Source of the DNA: an uncultured Lachnospiraceae bacterium
GTDB lineage: Bacteria; Bacillota; Clostridia; Lachnospirales; Lachnospiraceae
NCBI GenBank assembly: GCA_905201915.1
Contig: CAJKQE010000083.1
Location: 1-9,830 of the forward strand
Reading direction: 5' to 3'
Length of the DNA stretch: 9,830 nucleotides
Shown here: in pieces, positions 1 to 7,090 of the stretch
How positions within the stretch are numbered: the stretch's first letter is position 1
Layout: the number at the start of each line of letters is the position of its first letter
Notes under the pieces: model-generated
Told to the model about the DNA's origin: nothing
The model's database searches: none
Seen by the model: the letters and a program-made list of their open reading frames with translations, nothing else
Made by a program: the position numbers and the translations under genes

Positions 1-412
1 AATCCAGGTATTCACTATAAGCCTTTTCCAAAATCTGCTTTTCATTTGAAAAACGTAACAGATGGTAAGCTTCATGGAATTTGTAAAAACCGGAATCCAC
101 AAAGTATTCTTCTCTCTGCGGTCTGCTGTAATAGCTGTTGGCAGACATTAAATACCAATGTACATCCTTTTCTACTACATCTTCCGGCACACAAAAACTA
201 TACTGGCTCTTTCCTACATACTTAATGATGCTGGCTGATACTCCTGCTTCTTCTTTCACTTCCCGCAGAGCAGTATCCTTATAGTCTTCGCCCTTTTCTA
301 CCGTTCCTTTTGGCAACACCCAGCCCTCATACTTATGTTTATAAGATTTATACAAGGTCAGTATCTTGCCCCGATATATTACCACTCCGCCACAGCTCGT
401 TGCTTCAATCAT
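1..412 (-). CDS. Nudix hydrolase, C-terminus cut by window edge
   Basis: Translation from the ATG at 410-412 gives at least 137 residues and is still open at base 1, so the gene is 3'-truncated by the window. A complete Nudix box is visible: G36, five residues, E42, seven residues, then R50-E51-V-K-E54-E55-A-G57-V58, matching GX5EX7REUXEEXGU. It is preceded by GWVLPKG (residues 30-36), the usual lead-in. Nudix enzymes hydrolyse a nucleoside diphosphate linked to another moiety, with Mg2+ bound by the REUXEE glutamates; the substrate (for example a dinucleoside polyphosphate or an oxidised nucleotide) cannot be decided here. The protein has no signal peptide and should be cytosolic. The start is supported by an AGGAGGA ribosome binding site at 421-427, eight bases upstream. 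It lies about 100 bases behind the PBP gene and has its own promoter (472-500), so it is probably a separate unit. Confidence 0.93.
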   Translation of the reverse strand, partial: MIEATSCGGVVIYRGKILTLYKSYKHKYEGWVLPKGTVEKGEDYKDTALREVKEEAGVSASIIKYVGKSQYSFCVPEDVVEKDVHWYLMSANSYYSRPQREEYFVDSGFYKFHEAYHLLRFSNEKQILEKAYSEYLD

Positions 413-432
413 ATTGCACTTCCTCCTGCTTA

Positions 433-450
433 AGACATACAGATATGTCT
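433..450 (-). other. Small hairpin in the Nudix gene leader
   Basis: A perfect 7-base inverted repeat (AGACATA / TATGTCT) with a 4-base loop sits in the predicted untranslated leader. It lies five bases upstream of the ribosome binding site of the Nudix gene. The stem has only two G/C pairs and no T-tract follows, so it is not a terminator. It could be a weak leader structure, an operator palindrome, or chance. Confidence 0.35.
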
Positions 451-471
451 GCGTTGTGTTTCTTTATTGGT

Positions 472-500
472 AGTATACCTCTTTTTTTTCGCAGGTGCAA
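472..500 (-). promoter_or_regulatory. Sigma-A-type promoter for the Nudix gene
   Basis: On the minus strand TTGCAC (495-500) is followed after exactly 17 bases by TATACT (472-477), each close to the TTGACA/TATAAT consensus. The spacer contains a run of eight A residues. Transcription would start near 465, giving a leader of about 50 bases before the ATG at 412. It falls in the only sizeable gap downstream of the PBP gene, which fits a new transcription start. No terminator for the PBP transcript is apparent in the same gap, so read-through is also possible. Confidence 0.6.
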
Positions 501-514
501 CAAATTTACAGCCA

Positions 515-1951
515 CTAATTATAATAAAAGGCATTGAATACCTGATGTGCTACCGGAACCGCTACTTTACTTCCCGTTCCCGCGCCTTCTGCAATTACGG
601 CAATCGCTAAGTCCGGATTTTCTACATTAGAAAATCCAATAAACCAAGAATGTGTCTTTATCTTTCCATCACTTCCGGTATATTCTGCAGAACCTGTTTT
701 TCCTGCTGCAGAATAACCTTCTCCTGAAAGCTTTGTTGCTGTACCGCTTTTTACTACTTCTGCCATTAATGTTTTCAACACTCCTGCTTCTTCGGCAGTC
801 ATAAGCTCTTTATAAACAGAAGGTTTTGTGGTATCTACGGTCTGTCCGTTTACAGCTTCTACCTTTTCTATATAATAAGGTTTCATAAGCTTCCCATCAT
901 TGGCAATAGCACTGGTAATCATAGCTGCATGCATTGGTGATACAAGTGTATTACCCTGCCCAATAGCAGTTTGCATAAGCAATGGATTTCCAGGTGTACT
1001 TCCCAAGTCAAATTTGCTTTTATTATACTCTAAAGGAATTGGAAGCTTGCTGTTAAACAACAGGCTCTCTGCAGTCTTTTTCAGATTTTCCGCTCCTAAA
1101 TCCAGTCCAATCTGCGTAAACGCCGTATTACAGGATTTAGCAAATGCTTTTGTAAAATCTTCTGCGCCATGAACCTCTCCTCCAAAGCAGGGGATTTTAT
1201 GCTCATCTACCGTAATACTTCCCTTACAGTCATAAGAAAATCCGTCAATCGTTCCATGTTCACGCAAATATGCCAAAGCATCCACTACTTTAAAAATAGA
1301 CCCCGGTGGATATGCTCCCTGTGTAGCTCTGTTTAACAGACTGCTGTTCGCTGAATCATTTACTAAAGTATTCCAGTCTTCCTCTACCGTATTTGGATTA
1401 AAATCTGGTTTGCTCACAGAAACCAGCACAGCACCTGTCTTTGGATCTAAAACAACTACAGCCCCGTTATAAGAACCGAGGGCATTGTAAGCTACCTCCT
1501 GTAATTTTGCATTTAATGTAGTCACTACACTGTCTCCCGGATTTTTATTCTCCAGAATTTCATTCTTCACCTGCTCAATATAGTTATTATGTGAAGACAT
1601 TAAAGAAAAATTAGCAAGAGCTTCTATACCATTTTTTCCATTGCAATCATATCCTACTACATGGGCAAACTTATTTCCATAAGGATAAACTCTCGTTTCG
1701 TTTCCCTCTGCATCTGTCTCTGTATAAGCAAGCGTCTGTCCGTCTGAAGATAAAATTTTTCCTCTTGTAATTCTGTCTGCCAACTGATTTTGACGGGTAT
1801 TATAAGGGCTGCTAATAACATCTTCTCTCTCCACTACATTAAAATACACCATATACCCAATCAAAGATATAAAAATAGCCACAAAGAAATAACTGATAAT
1901 CGTATACTCTTTATTTTTAGAACGTCTTCTTTTTTTGCGCTTTTTCTTCAT
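515..1951 (-). CDS. Class B penicillin-binding protein (peptidoglycan DD-transpeptidase), PbpA-like
   Basis: This is a membrane-anchored transpeptidase that cross-links peptidoglycan outside the membrane. In the 478-residue form, a Lys/Arg-rich cytosolic head (residues 1-15) is followed by one membrane segment (about 18-38), a short linker domain, and the transpeptidase domain from about residue 145. All three active-site motifs are present: S218-I-F-K221 (inside YPPGSIFK), S273-C-N275 and K418-T-G420. The short length and lack of PASTA domains resemble the PbpA type rather than SpoVD or long PBP2 forms. The start at 1951 is chosen because AAGAGGAAATT precedes it with good spacing. An upstream in-frame ATG at 2020 would add 23 lysine-rich residues and overlap the preceding SEDS gene by 26 bases, but has only a poorly placed AAGAGAAG. 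It is the natural partner of the SEDS polymerase encoded just upstream. Whether the pair serves elongation, division or sporulation is not shown. Confidence 0.93.
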   Translation of the reverse strand: MKKKRKKRRRSKNKEYTIISYFFVAIFISLIGYMVYFNVVEREDVISSPYNTRQNQLADRITRGKILSSDGQTLAYTETDAEGNETRVYPYGNKFAHVVGYDCNGKNGIEALANFSLMSSHNNYIEQVKNEILENKNPGDSVVTTLNAKLQEVAYNALGSYNGAVVVLDPKTGAVLVSVSKPDFNPNTVEEDWNTLVNDSANSSLLNRATQGAYPPGSIFKVVDALAYLREHGTIDGFSYDCKGSITVDEHKIPCFGGEVHGAEDFTKAFAKSCNTAFTQIGLDLGAENLKKTAESLLFNSKLPIPLEYNKSKFDLGSTPGNPLLMQTAIGQGNTLVSPMHAAMITSAIANDGKLMKPYYIEKVEAVNGQTVDTTKPSVYKELMTAEEAGVLKTLMAEVVKSGTATKLSGEGYSAAGKTGSAEYTGSDGKIKTHSWFIGFSNVENPDLAIAVIAEGAGTGSKVAVPVAHQVFNAFYYN

Positions 1952-1956
1952 AATTT

Positions 1957-1963
1957 CCTCTTC
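1957..1963 (-). promoter_or_regulatory. Ribosome binding site deciding the PBP start
   Basis: Minus-strand GAAGAGG lies five bases before the ATG at 1951. It is a better match and better spaced than what precedes the in-frame ATG at 2020, and is the reason the shorter start is preferred for the PBP gene. Confidence 0.55.
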
Positions 1964-1994
1964 TTTTTGAAGCTTTTTTGCGCTTTTCTTATTT

Positions 1995-3317
1995 TTATCT
2001 TTCAATTTCCTCGTCCTCATCTTCTCTTAAAATATACAATCCCTGAATAATTGCCAGCATGATAATGGTACTTAACACAGAACTTCCTCCGTAACTAACC
2101 AAAGGCAATGTAATTCCTGTCATAGGAATAAATTTACTTACACCACCAATTGTAAGAAATACCTGAAAAGCATATTCTGTTCCCAGTCCCAAAGCAATCA
2201 GTTTATAAAATCTTTTTTTAATCCGCAGAGAAATATTAACAACTAAAAGAAACATACTCATACAGATTAAAATCAAACAGATTGCAAATAGTCCTCCCAG
2301 TTCTTCACAAATCGCCGCAAACATATAATCCTGTTTTACAAAAGGTATCATTTCCGGTGAGCCCTGACAAAGTCCCATCCCAAACCAACCGCCTGCACCA
2401 ATGGCAAACAATCCCTGTACAATCTGAAATCCCGCGTCTTCGTAAACACTGAACGGAGCTTTCCACGCTACTACCCTCTGTCTTACATGAGAGAAAAGGA
2501 AATAAGCAATCACTGCCGCCCCACATCCACTTCCCAGACCGGCAAAAAGATAAAAGGGCTTTTTGGTTGCCACATAAAGCATAATGACATAAGTAATAAA
2601 AAATACAACTGCACTTCCCAAGTCTCTGGAAAGTACCAAAGTCAATACATAAACTGCGGCAATGGCTGTTGTAATTACATGGTCTTTAAAAGTAGCACTT
2701 TTTCGATACAAACGGCTTGCTACAAAAAATACAAAAATAATTTTTACAAACTCTGATGGCTGAAATACAAAAAAGCCAAGGTCAATATTGATTTTTGCTC
2801 CATTGACATTTTTACCGAAAATTAACACAATCAGTAAAAGTCCCAATCCAAGAGCAGCGTAAAACCATGTCCAATTTTTCAGAAAATACATCTTCTTAAT
2901 CATAATCGGTATAATCATAGCGATTATCGTAGCAACTGCTACAATGGCAAACTGTCGGATAGCAGAGTCCGGCGAAAGTCTGGACAACATAATAAACCCA
3001 ATAGACAGCAGCATACACATGTGATTTAAAAGCAGGATAGACGCCTTTTTATAAAAAATGCGATACAACGCCTGCACAATAATCAAATATAGCAACAATG
3101 CACCGAAAAGATAAATAATCTCCACCTTCTCTGTTTTTAAAAAAATAACCAGAAAAGCAGTAAAATCCAAAAATACAATCAGTAAAAGCTGCTTTCTTAA
3201 AATATAACGTTTGTCATAATCATCTTCATACTTAAATACTGTAAAGCTTTCAAAAGTATAAAGTACGATAAGAATTAATAAAAAATATTTTGAAAGTTCA
3301 ATAATTAAATTTAGCAC
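1995..3317 (-). CDS. SEDS-family peptidoglycan glycosyltransferase (FtsW/RodA/SpoVE type)
   Basis: A 440-residue, very hydrophobic multi-pass membrane protein that should polymerise lipid II into glycan strands together with a class B PBP. SEDS signatures are visible in order: FQPSEFVK (185-192), RDLGSA (231-236), the extracellular stretch with KQD (328-330) leading into ICEELG (336-341), and the C-terminal MTGITLPLVSYGGSS (399-413). The first ~110 residues form extra membrane segments ahead of the conserved core, longer than in E. coli RodA. The C-terminus ends in an acidic cytosolic tail. Translation starts at a GTG (3315-3317) backed by AGGTGA. The start is only eight bases from the end of the U32 gene, so the two are likely translationally coupled. 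The PBP gene follows directly. I leave the symbol blank because RodA, FtsW and SpoVE cannot be separated by eye. Confidence 0.93.
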   Translation of the reverse strand: MLNLIIELSKYFLLILIVLYTFESFTVFKYEDDYDKRYILRKQLLLIVFLDFTAFLVIFLKTEKVEIIYLFGALLLYLIIVQALYRIFYKKASILLLNHMCMLLSIGFIMLSRLSPDSAIRQFAIVAVATIIAMIIPIMIKKMYFLKNWTWFYAALGLGLLLIVLIFGKNVNGAKINIDLGFFVFQPSEFVKIIFVFFVASRLYRKSATFKDHVITTAIAAVYVLTLVLSRDLGSAVVFFITYVIMLYVATKKPFYLFAGLGSGCGAAVIAYFLFSHVRQRVVAWKAPFSVYEDAGFQIVQGLFAIGAGGWFGMGLCQGSPEMIPFVKQDYMFAAICEELGGLFAICLILICMSMFLLVVNISLRIKKRFYKLIALGLGTEYAFQVFLTIGGVSKFIPMTGITLPLVSYGGSSVLSTIIMLAIIQGLYILREDEDEEIER

Positions 3318-3321
3318 TTGT

Positions 3322-3327
3322 TCACCT
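3322..3327 (-). promoter_or_regulatory. Ribosome binding site of the SEDS gene, overlapping the U32 stop codon
   Basis: Minus-strand AGGTGA overlaps the TAG stop of the U32 gene (3326-3328) and lies just ahead of the GTG start at 3317. It decides the non-ATG start, since no ATG exists nearby in this frame, and it implies translational coupling. Confidence 0.6.
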
Positions 3328-5542
3328 ACTCTACCCCTCTTTTAAAATGCCCTTTTGTAAATTCCGGCATTTCTTTTGGATTTTTCTTTTTCACATTCTT
3401 TTTTTTCAGTCCATATATCCCAATAAAAGTATCCAGCAAGTTTTTAACTTCTTCTTTTGTTTCACTGGTAAAGTTCAACCTCAAAGACTCAAACCCTTCT
3501 CCTAAAATCTGCTGTGCCTCCTCTAAAAATCCTGTAGGAACACTATTATAAATTACATTATAACAAAAATCACAGAAAGTTTTTGTCAGAAAATATTTTC
3601 CGTAACGGTCTTTTAATTTCACAAAACCACTTTTTTTGTCACATTTTCCGCAAGTCTTCTTAATACACTGGGCTGATATCATCATAGGATAATATCCATA
3701 TATAATCATCTCACTTTTTTCATTATCTCTTGCATGAATTTCCTTTCCATTAAGCTCTAAAGGAACCGTGGTACGCATAACGCCCCACTCATCCAACGTA
3801 TTCTTTGCATTATCATTAAACGTATACACGGAATAATCCGTAACAGCTTTCTCTAAAAGACCAAGTTTTGATAAATAACCTAATTCTTCCAGATTTCTCA
3901 CCAAAAATCCTTCACACTGCTCTGCCATTTTCAAAAATTCCTGTTCCATATCCATCAGCTGTCCATCTCTTAACATATACGGCAATGCCAGGTAAAATTC
4001 TTTTCCCCGTTTGTGAACCTGGTACATTGTCTCAAAAGCTTCTTTCCATAGTTGTTTTTTATCAAACATGGAAATATGGCAATACACGCCCTGAATATCT
4101 TTTTCTTCCAAGACAGCTTCCAACTGCTCTCTTGTCTCCACAGAAGCATAGAAAACGGGCATTTTTTCCGATGTTTCACTGTTTTTCACTCTATTCTTTT
4201 GTGTCCTCTCAGGTAATTCTCTTCGATACTTTTTTAAAATTTCTTTTTGAAGTTCTTCCAGCCCCTGTCTTCTAAGCTCATTGATACTCTGCATGGGAAG
4301 AAATCCTGCTTCATCTGTCATAATTTCCAAAGTATCAAACACAAAAGGTGTTTGCCCTGTCTTTCTCATCTGTTTTTCTACTCTGTCCGCTGACAAGGGC
4401 TGCTTCACCGCCTCTTCTACAGTCTCTCCCATCACCTGAACATGAATATCCTGAAAATCTAAATCCAGTATAGCAGGAGAATTTGCAAAAAGGATAAAAT
4501 TCCCATTAATTTTTTCTTGTTTTTTTGTGTCTAAATATTCCTTCTTCAACTGTTCAAAAAGAACTTCATTTCTTTTTCCTGCAATTTTCTGCTTTTTATT
4601 TTGTTCCTTCTGATTTACTACAGCAATCATTTCTTTCCCGTTATGAGAATGATAATATCCCTGATTAAACCCATCTCTCTGATATAAATCAAGAAGCATC
4701 TGCTTATCCTCTGCTGTAACCTCATAATTCTTTGGATTTTTTTCATACAAATCCAGATATTTTCTATAAATGGAAGTTACCCCTGCTGCATATTCCGGAC
4801 GCTTCATCCTTCCTTCTATTTTCAGGGAATATACGCCAGCCTGCAAAATCTCCGGAAGAATATCGATAGTACACATATCTTTTGGACTTAACAGATAGGA
4901 TTGATCTTCTCTACTAATCTGCTGCTTGTCTTTATAAGCTGTATATGGCAATCGACATGGCTGGGCACATCTGCCTCTGTTACCGCTTCTGCCTCCTAAC
5001 ATACTACTGAACAAGCACATACCGGAGTAACAATAACAAAGCGCTCCATGAACAAAACTCTCAATTTCCATTCCTGTTTTCTGATAAATTTCATAGATTT
5101 CCTTTAAAGACAATTCTCTGGCTGTCACAATTCTGGACACACCTGCTTCCTTTAAAAGCTCAGCTCCTCTTGCTCCGGTCACCGCCATCTGTGTACTGGC
5201 ATGTATAGAGAGATTTGGAAATTCTTTTTTCAAAAAAGAAAGCACGCCCAAATCCTGCACAATCACTGCATCTATCCCCTGCTGATAATATGGCGCCAGA
5301 TAATCATAGAGCTGTCCGTAAAGCTCTTTATTCTTTAAAAGGGTATTTACTGTTAAATAAATTTGTTTTCCGTGTATATGAGCATAGTCAATTGCCTCCA
5401 GCATTTCATCCTGTTGAGGGTTATTGGCGTATGCTCTGGCGCCAAACATACTTCCTCCAATATAAACAGCATCTGCACCTGCTTTTACAACTGCCTGCAG
5501 TCCTTCATAAGAGCCTGCCGGTGCCAACAATTCTGCTTTCAT
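3326..5542 (-). CDS. U32-family protein, probable RNA hydroxylase (RlhA/TrhP-like), long form
   Basis: A 738-residue cytosolic protein. Residues 1-310 form the U32 core: it opens with ELLAPAGS, and the family signature runs from E161-S-F-V-H-G to C169, C171, C176 and on through S179. The middle region (about 345-435) corresponds in position to the extra domain (DUF3656-like) of long U32 proteins. U32 proteins were named collagenase-like peptidases, but characterised members hydroxylate RNA (TrhP on tRNA wobble uridine, RlhA on 23S rRNA) or ubiquinone precursors (UbiU/V) and carry [4Fe-4S]. C169, C176, C192 and C224 resemble the UbiU ligand spacing, so I infer an iron-sulfur cluster. A second cysteine group (626, 631, 634, 657, 660) lies near the C-terminus, which ends in the typical TKGHFKRGV. 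The ATG is preceded by AAAGGA about ten bases upstream. A peptidase role is not supported by any classical protease motif. Confidence 0.9.
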   Translation of the reverse strand: MKAELLAPAGSYEGLQAVVKAGADAVYIGGSMFGARAYANNPQQDEMLEAIDYAHIHGKQIYLTVNTLLKNKELYGQLYDYLAPYYQQGIDAVIVQDLGVLSFLKKEFPNLSIHASTQMAVTGARGAELLKEAGVSRIVTARELSLKEIYEIYQKTGMEIESFVHGALCYCYSGMCLFSSMLGGRSGNRGRCAQPCRLPYTAYKDKQQISREDQSYLLSPKDMCTIDILPEILQAGVYSLKIEGRMKRPEYAAGVTSIYRKYLDLYEKNPKNYEVTAEDKQMLLDLYQRDGFNQGYYHSHNGKEMIAVVNQKEQNKKQKIAGKRNEVLFEQLKKEYLDTKKQEKINGNFILFANSPAILDLDFQDIHVQVMGETVEEAVKQPLSADRVEKQMRKTGQTPFVFDTLEIMTDEAGFLPMQSINELRRQGLEELQKEILKKYRRELPERTQKNRVKNSETSEKMPVFYASVETREQLEAVLEEKDIQGVYCHISMFDKKQLWKEAFETMYQVHKRGKEFYLALPYMLRDGQLMDMEQEFLKMAEQCEGFLVRNLEELGYLSKLGLLEKAVTDYSVYTFNDNAKNTLDEWGVMRTTVPLELNGKEIHARDNEKSEMIIYGYYPMMISAQCIKKTCGKCDKKSGFVKLKDRYGKYFLTKTFCDFCYNVIYNSVPTGFLEEAQQILGEGFESLRLNFTSETKEEVKNLLDTFIGIYGLKKKNVKKKNPKEMPEFTKGHFKRGVE

Positions 5543-5574
5543 AATTCAAATATCCTTTCTTTCAAATAATAGAA

Positions 5575-5603
5575 ATGGGGTAAACAACAACTGCCCACCC
5601 CAT
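5575..5603 (-). terminator. Possible weak terminator or hairpin between zapA and the U32 gene
   Basis: A 7-base perfect inverted repeat (ATGGGGT / ACCCCAT, four G:C pairs in a row) encloses a 15-base loop in the 75-base gap after zapA. On the minus strand it is followed by TTCTATTATTTG, T-rich but not a clean T-tract, so termination would be weak or partial. It could instead be a processing or stabilising stem. I see no convincing new promoter for the U32 gene downstream of it. Confidence 0.4.
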
Positions 5604-5617
5604 CGCTCTTTTCTATA

Positions 5618-6016
5618 TTATTTTAAAAGCTCATCTAACTCTTTCTCCAGCTCTGCTGCCTTTTGCAGCAGTTCCTGTATTCTTTCCTGAGCCTTTTCTT
5701 TTGCCTCATCCAGCTCTACCTGTTTATTGATTAAGTCATGTTTTAAATCGTACATTTCCCTGTCTTTGGCTTCCAACTCTTCTTCAAACATTTCTGCCTG
5801 TCTCTTTGCTTTAAAATAGTCATCTGCAATATTTAAGCTAAGCAAAGTATGTCTTGTTTCCTGTGACTGTCTGTTATATCCCGGAAGCTGCCCTAACTCT
5901 GTCATCTTTCCATTCATATAATTTGCAACCTTTTGCAGGTATTCTTCACTTTCATATCCGCTTAAAGTGATGATTTTTCCTCCAATCAGCACCTGGGTTG
6001 TATTCTTAACTGCCAT
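5618..6016 (-). CDS. zapA: Cell division protein ZapA
   Basis: A 132-residue cytosolic protein that binds FtsZ and promotes protofilament bundling at the division ring. The N-terminal globular ZapA domain (about residues 5-70) opens with a short beta stretch, TTQVLIGGKIITLSG, followed by SEEYLQKVANYMN, both typical of the family. After the conserved NIADDYFKA region, residues 70-132 are almost continuously charged heptads, a long coiled coil ending in EKELDELLK. Length is greater than the roughly 85-residue Bacillus form and agrees with clostridial forms having an extended coiled coil. The ATG has a very good GGGAGGA ribosome binding site four bases upstream. It follows ruvB by 68 bases and has its own predicted promoter there. 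The U32 gene follows after a hairpin-bearing gap. Confidence 0.92.
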   Translation of the reverse strand: MAVKNTTQVLIGGKIITLSGYESEEYLQKVANYMNGKMTELGQLPGYNRQSQETRHTLLSLNIADDYFKAKRQAEMFEEELEAKDREMYDLKHDLINKQVELDEAKEKAQERIQELLQKAAELEKELDELLK

Positions 6017-6053
6017 CTAATCCTCCCGCCTTTTCTTACGTTCCTTATTGTCT

Positions 6054-6081
6054 ATTATAATCGAATTTCCAAGAAAAACAA
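6054..6081 (-). promoter_or_regulatory. Sigma-A-type promoter for zapA
   Basis: In the 68-base ruvB-zapA gap the minus strand has a perfect TATAAT (6054-6059), 16 bases after TTGTTT (6076-6081). Start of transcription would be near 6047, giving a leader of about 30 bases with the strong zapA ribosome binding site. No terminator is seen after ruvB, so zapA may also be read from the upstream operon. Confidence 0.6.
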
Positions 6082-6084
6082 CTA

Positions 6085-7074
6085 TTATTTTATTCCCAAA
6101 TGATGATAGGTCAATTCTGTCACCATTCTTCCCCGTGGAGTTCGAAGCAAAAAGCCGTTTTTAATCAGATATGGCTCATATACATCTTCAATCGTTCCTG
6201 CATCCTCTCCAATAGCTGCAGACAAGGTATCCAGTCCTACCGGCCCTCCTGAGAACCGCTCAATAATCGTAGTAAGCAAAAGTCTGTCCGTCTGGTCAAG
6301 ACCATAACGGTCTACTTCTAAAAGATCCATAGCAAAATCAGCCACTTCTTTTGTGATTTTTCCATCATATTTCACCTGAGCAAAATCTCTTACTCTTTTT
6401 AACAGGCGATTGGCAAGTCTTGGAGTTCCTCTGGAACGCTTTGCCATTTCCAGAGCTCCTGCATGATCAATTTCTACGCCTAAAACCTTGGCAGAGCGAA
6501 TAATAATGGTCTGCAGCTCCTCCTCCGTATAAAATTCCAGATGATGTACCACTCCAAATCGGTCACGCAAAGGTGCGGTTAAAAGTCCGGCCCTTGTTGT
6601 AGCTCCTACCAAAGTAAATTTGGGCAAATCCAGACGAATAGAACGGGCAGTTGCACCTTTTCCAATCATAATATCAATGGCATAATCTTCCATAGCTGGA
6701 TAAAGTACTTCTTCTACCTGTCTGTTCAAACGATGAATTTCATCTACAAACAAAACATCATTTTCCTGCAGATTATTTAAAATTGCTGCCATTTCTCCCG
6801 GTTTTTCAATAGCTGGACCACTGGTCACTTTTATATGTACGCCCAACTCATTGGCAATAATTCCTGCCAATGTTGTTTTACCAAGTCCAGGAGGACCATA
6901 AAACAACACATGATCTAAAGCATCACCTCTTTGCTTTGCAGCCTCAATATAAATCTTCAGATTTTTCTTTGCTTTTTCCTGTCCAATATAATCATCCAGA
7001 AGCTGTGGTCTTAAATTTCCTTCTGTACGAAGGTCTTCTTCCATAACATCTGTAGTAATAATTCTTTTTTCCAT
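6085..7074 (-). CDS. ruvB: Holliday junction branch migration ATPase RuvB
   Basis: A 329-residue AAA+ motor that forms hexameric rings around DNA and, loaded by RuvA, drives Holliday-junction branch migration during recombinational repair. Visible motifs are RPQLLDDYIGQ near the N-terminus (22-32), Walker A GPPGLGKT (60-67), Walker B DEIH (111-114), sensor 1 GATT (157-160), the arginine finger R170 in APLRDRF, and sensor 2 around GTPRLANRL (216-224). A C-terminal winged-helix domain (from about 260) includes FSGGPVGLDTLSAAIGE and ends with LLRTPRGRMVTE. Length is normal for the family and no key residue is missing. The ATG follows AAAGAGG with about eight bases spacing. The gene begins 16 bases after ruvA, the usual ruvAB arrangement; no ruvC is seen in the window. 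Confidence 0.98.
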   Translation of the reverse strand: MEKRIITTDVMEEDLRTEGNLRPQLLDDYIGQEKAKKNLKIYIEAAKQRGDALDHVLFYGPPGLGKTTLAGIIANELGVHIKVTSGPAIEKPGEMAAILNNLQENDVLFVDEIHRLNRQVEEVLYPAMEDYAIDIMIGKGATARSIRLDLPKFTLVGATTRAGLLTAPLRDRFGVVHHLEFYTEEELQTIIIRSAKVLGVEIDHAGALEMAKRSRGTPRLANRLLKRVRDFAQVKYDGKITKEVADFAMDLLEVDRYGLDQTDRLLLTTIIERFSGGPVGLDTLSAAIGEDAGTIEDVYEPYLIKNGFLLRTPRGRMVTELTYHHLGIK

Positions 7075-7090
7075 GATTTTTCCTCTTTAT

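Noticed and set aside
469..479. GGTA-TAC-TACC palindrome at the Nudix -10 as a defined operator
   Set aside because: Four-base arms are too short to claim as a binding site without comparison to relatives; mentioned only as part of the promoter finding.
310..537. 75-codon plus-strand open frame spanning the Nudix start and PBP end
   Set aside because: Overlaps the Nudix coding start, its promoter and the PBP 3' end in antisense. The translation is low-complexity Ser/Cys-rich and matches nothing recognisable.
3868..4275. 135-codon plus-strand open frame opposite the U32 gene
   Set aside because: Lies wholly within a recognised gene in the opposite direction, with composition typical of antisense frames and no family resemblance.
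3326..5542. Collagenase/protease function of the U32 protein
   Set aside because: No recognised protease catalytic motif is visible. The conserved cysteines and the characterised relatives point to iron-sulfur RNA or quinone hydroxylation.
6017..6084. A terminator after ruvB
   Set aside because: I found no inverted repeat followed by a T-tract in this gap, only a promoter.
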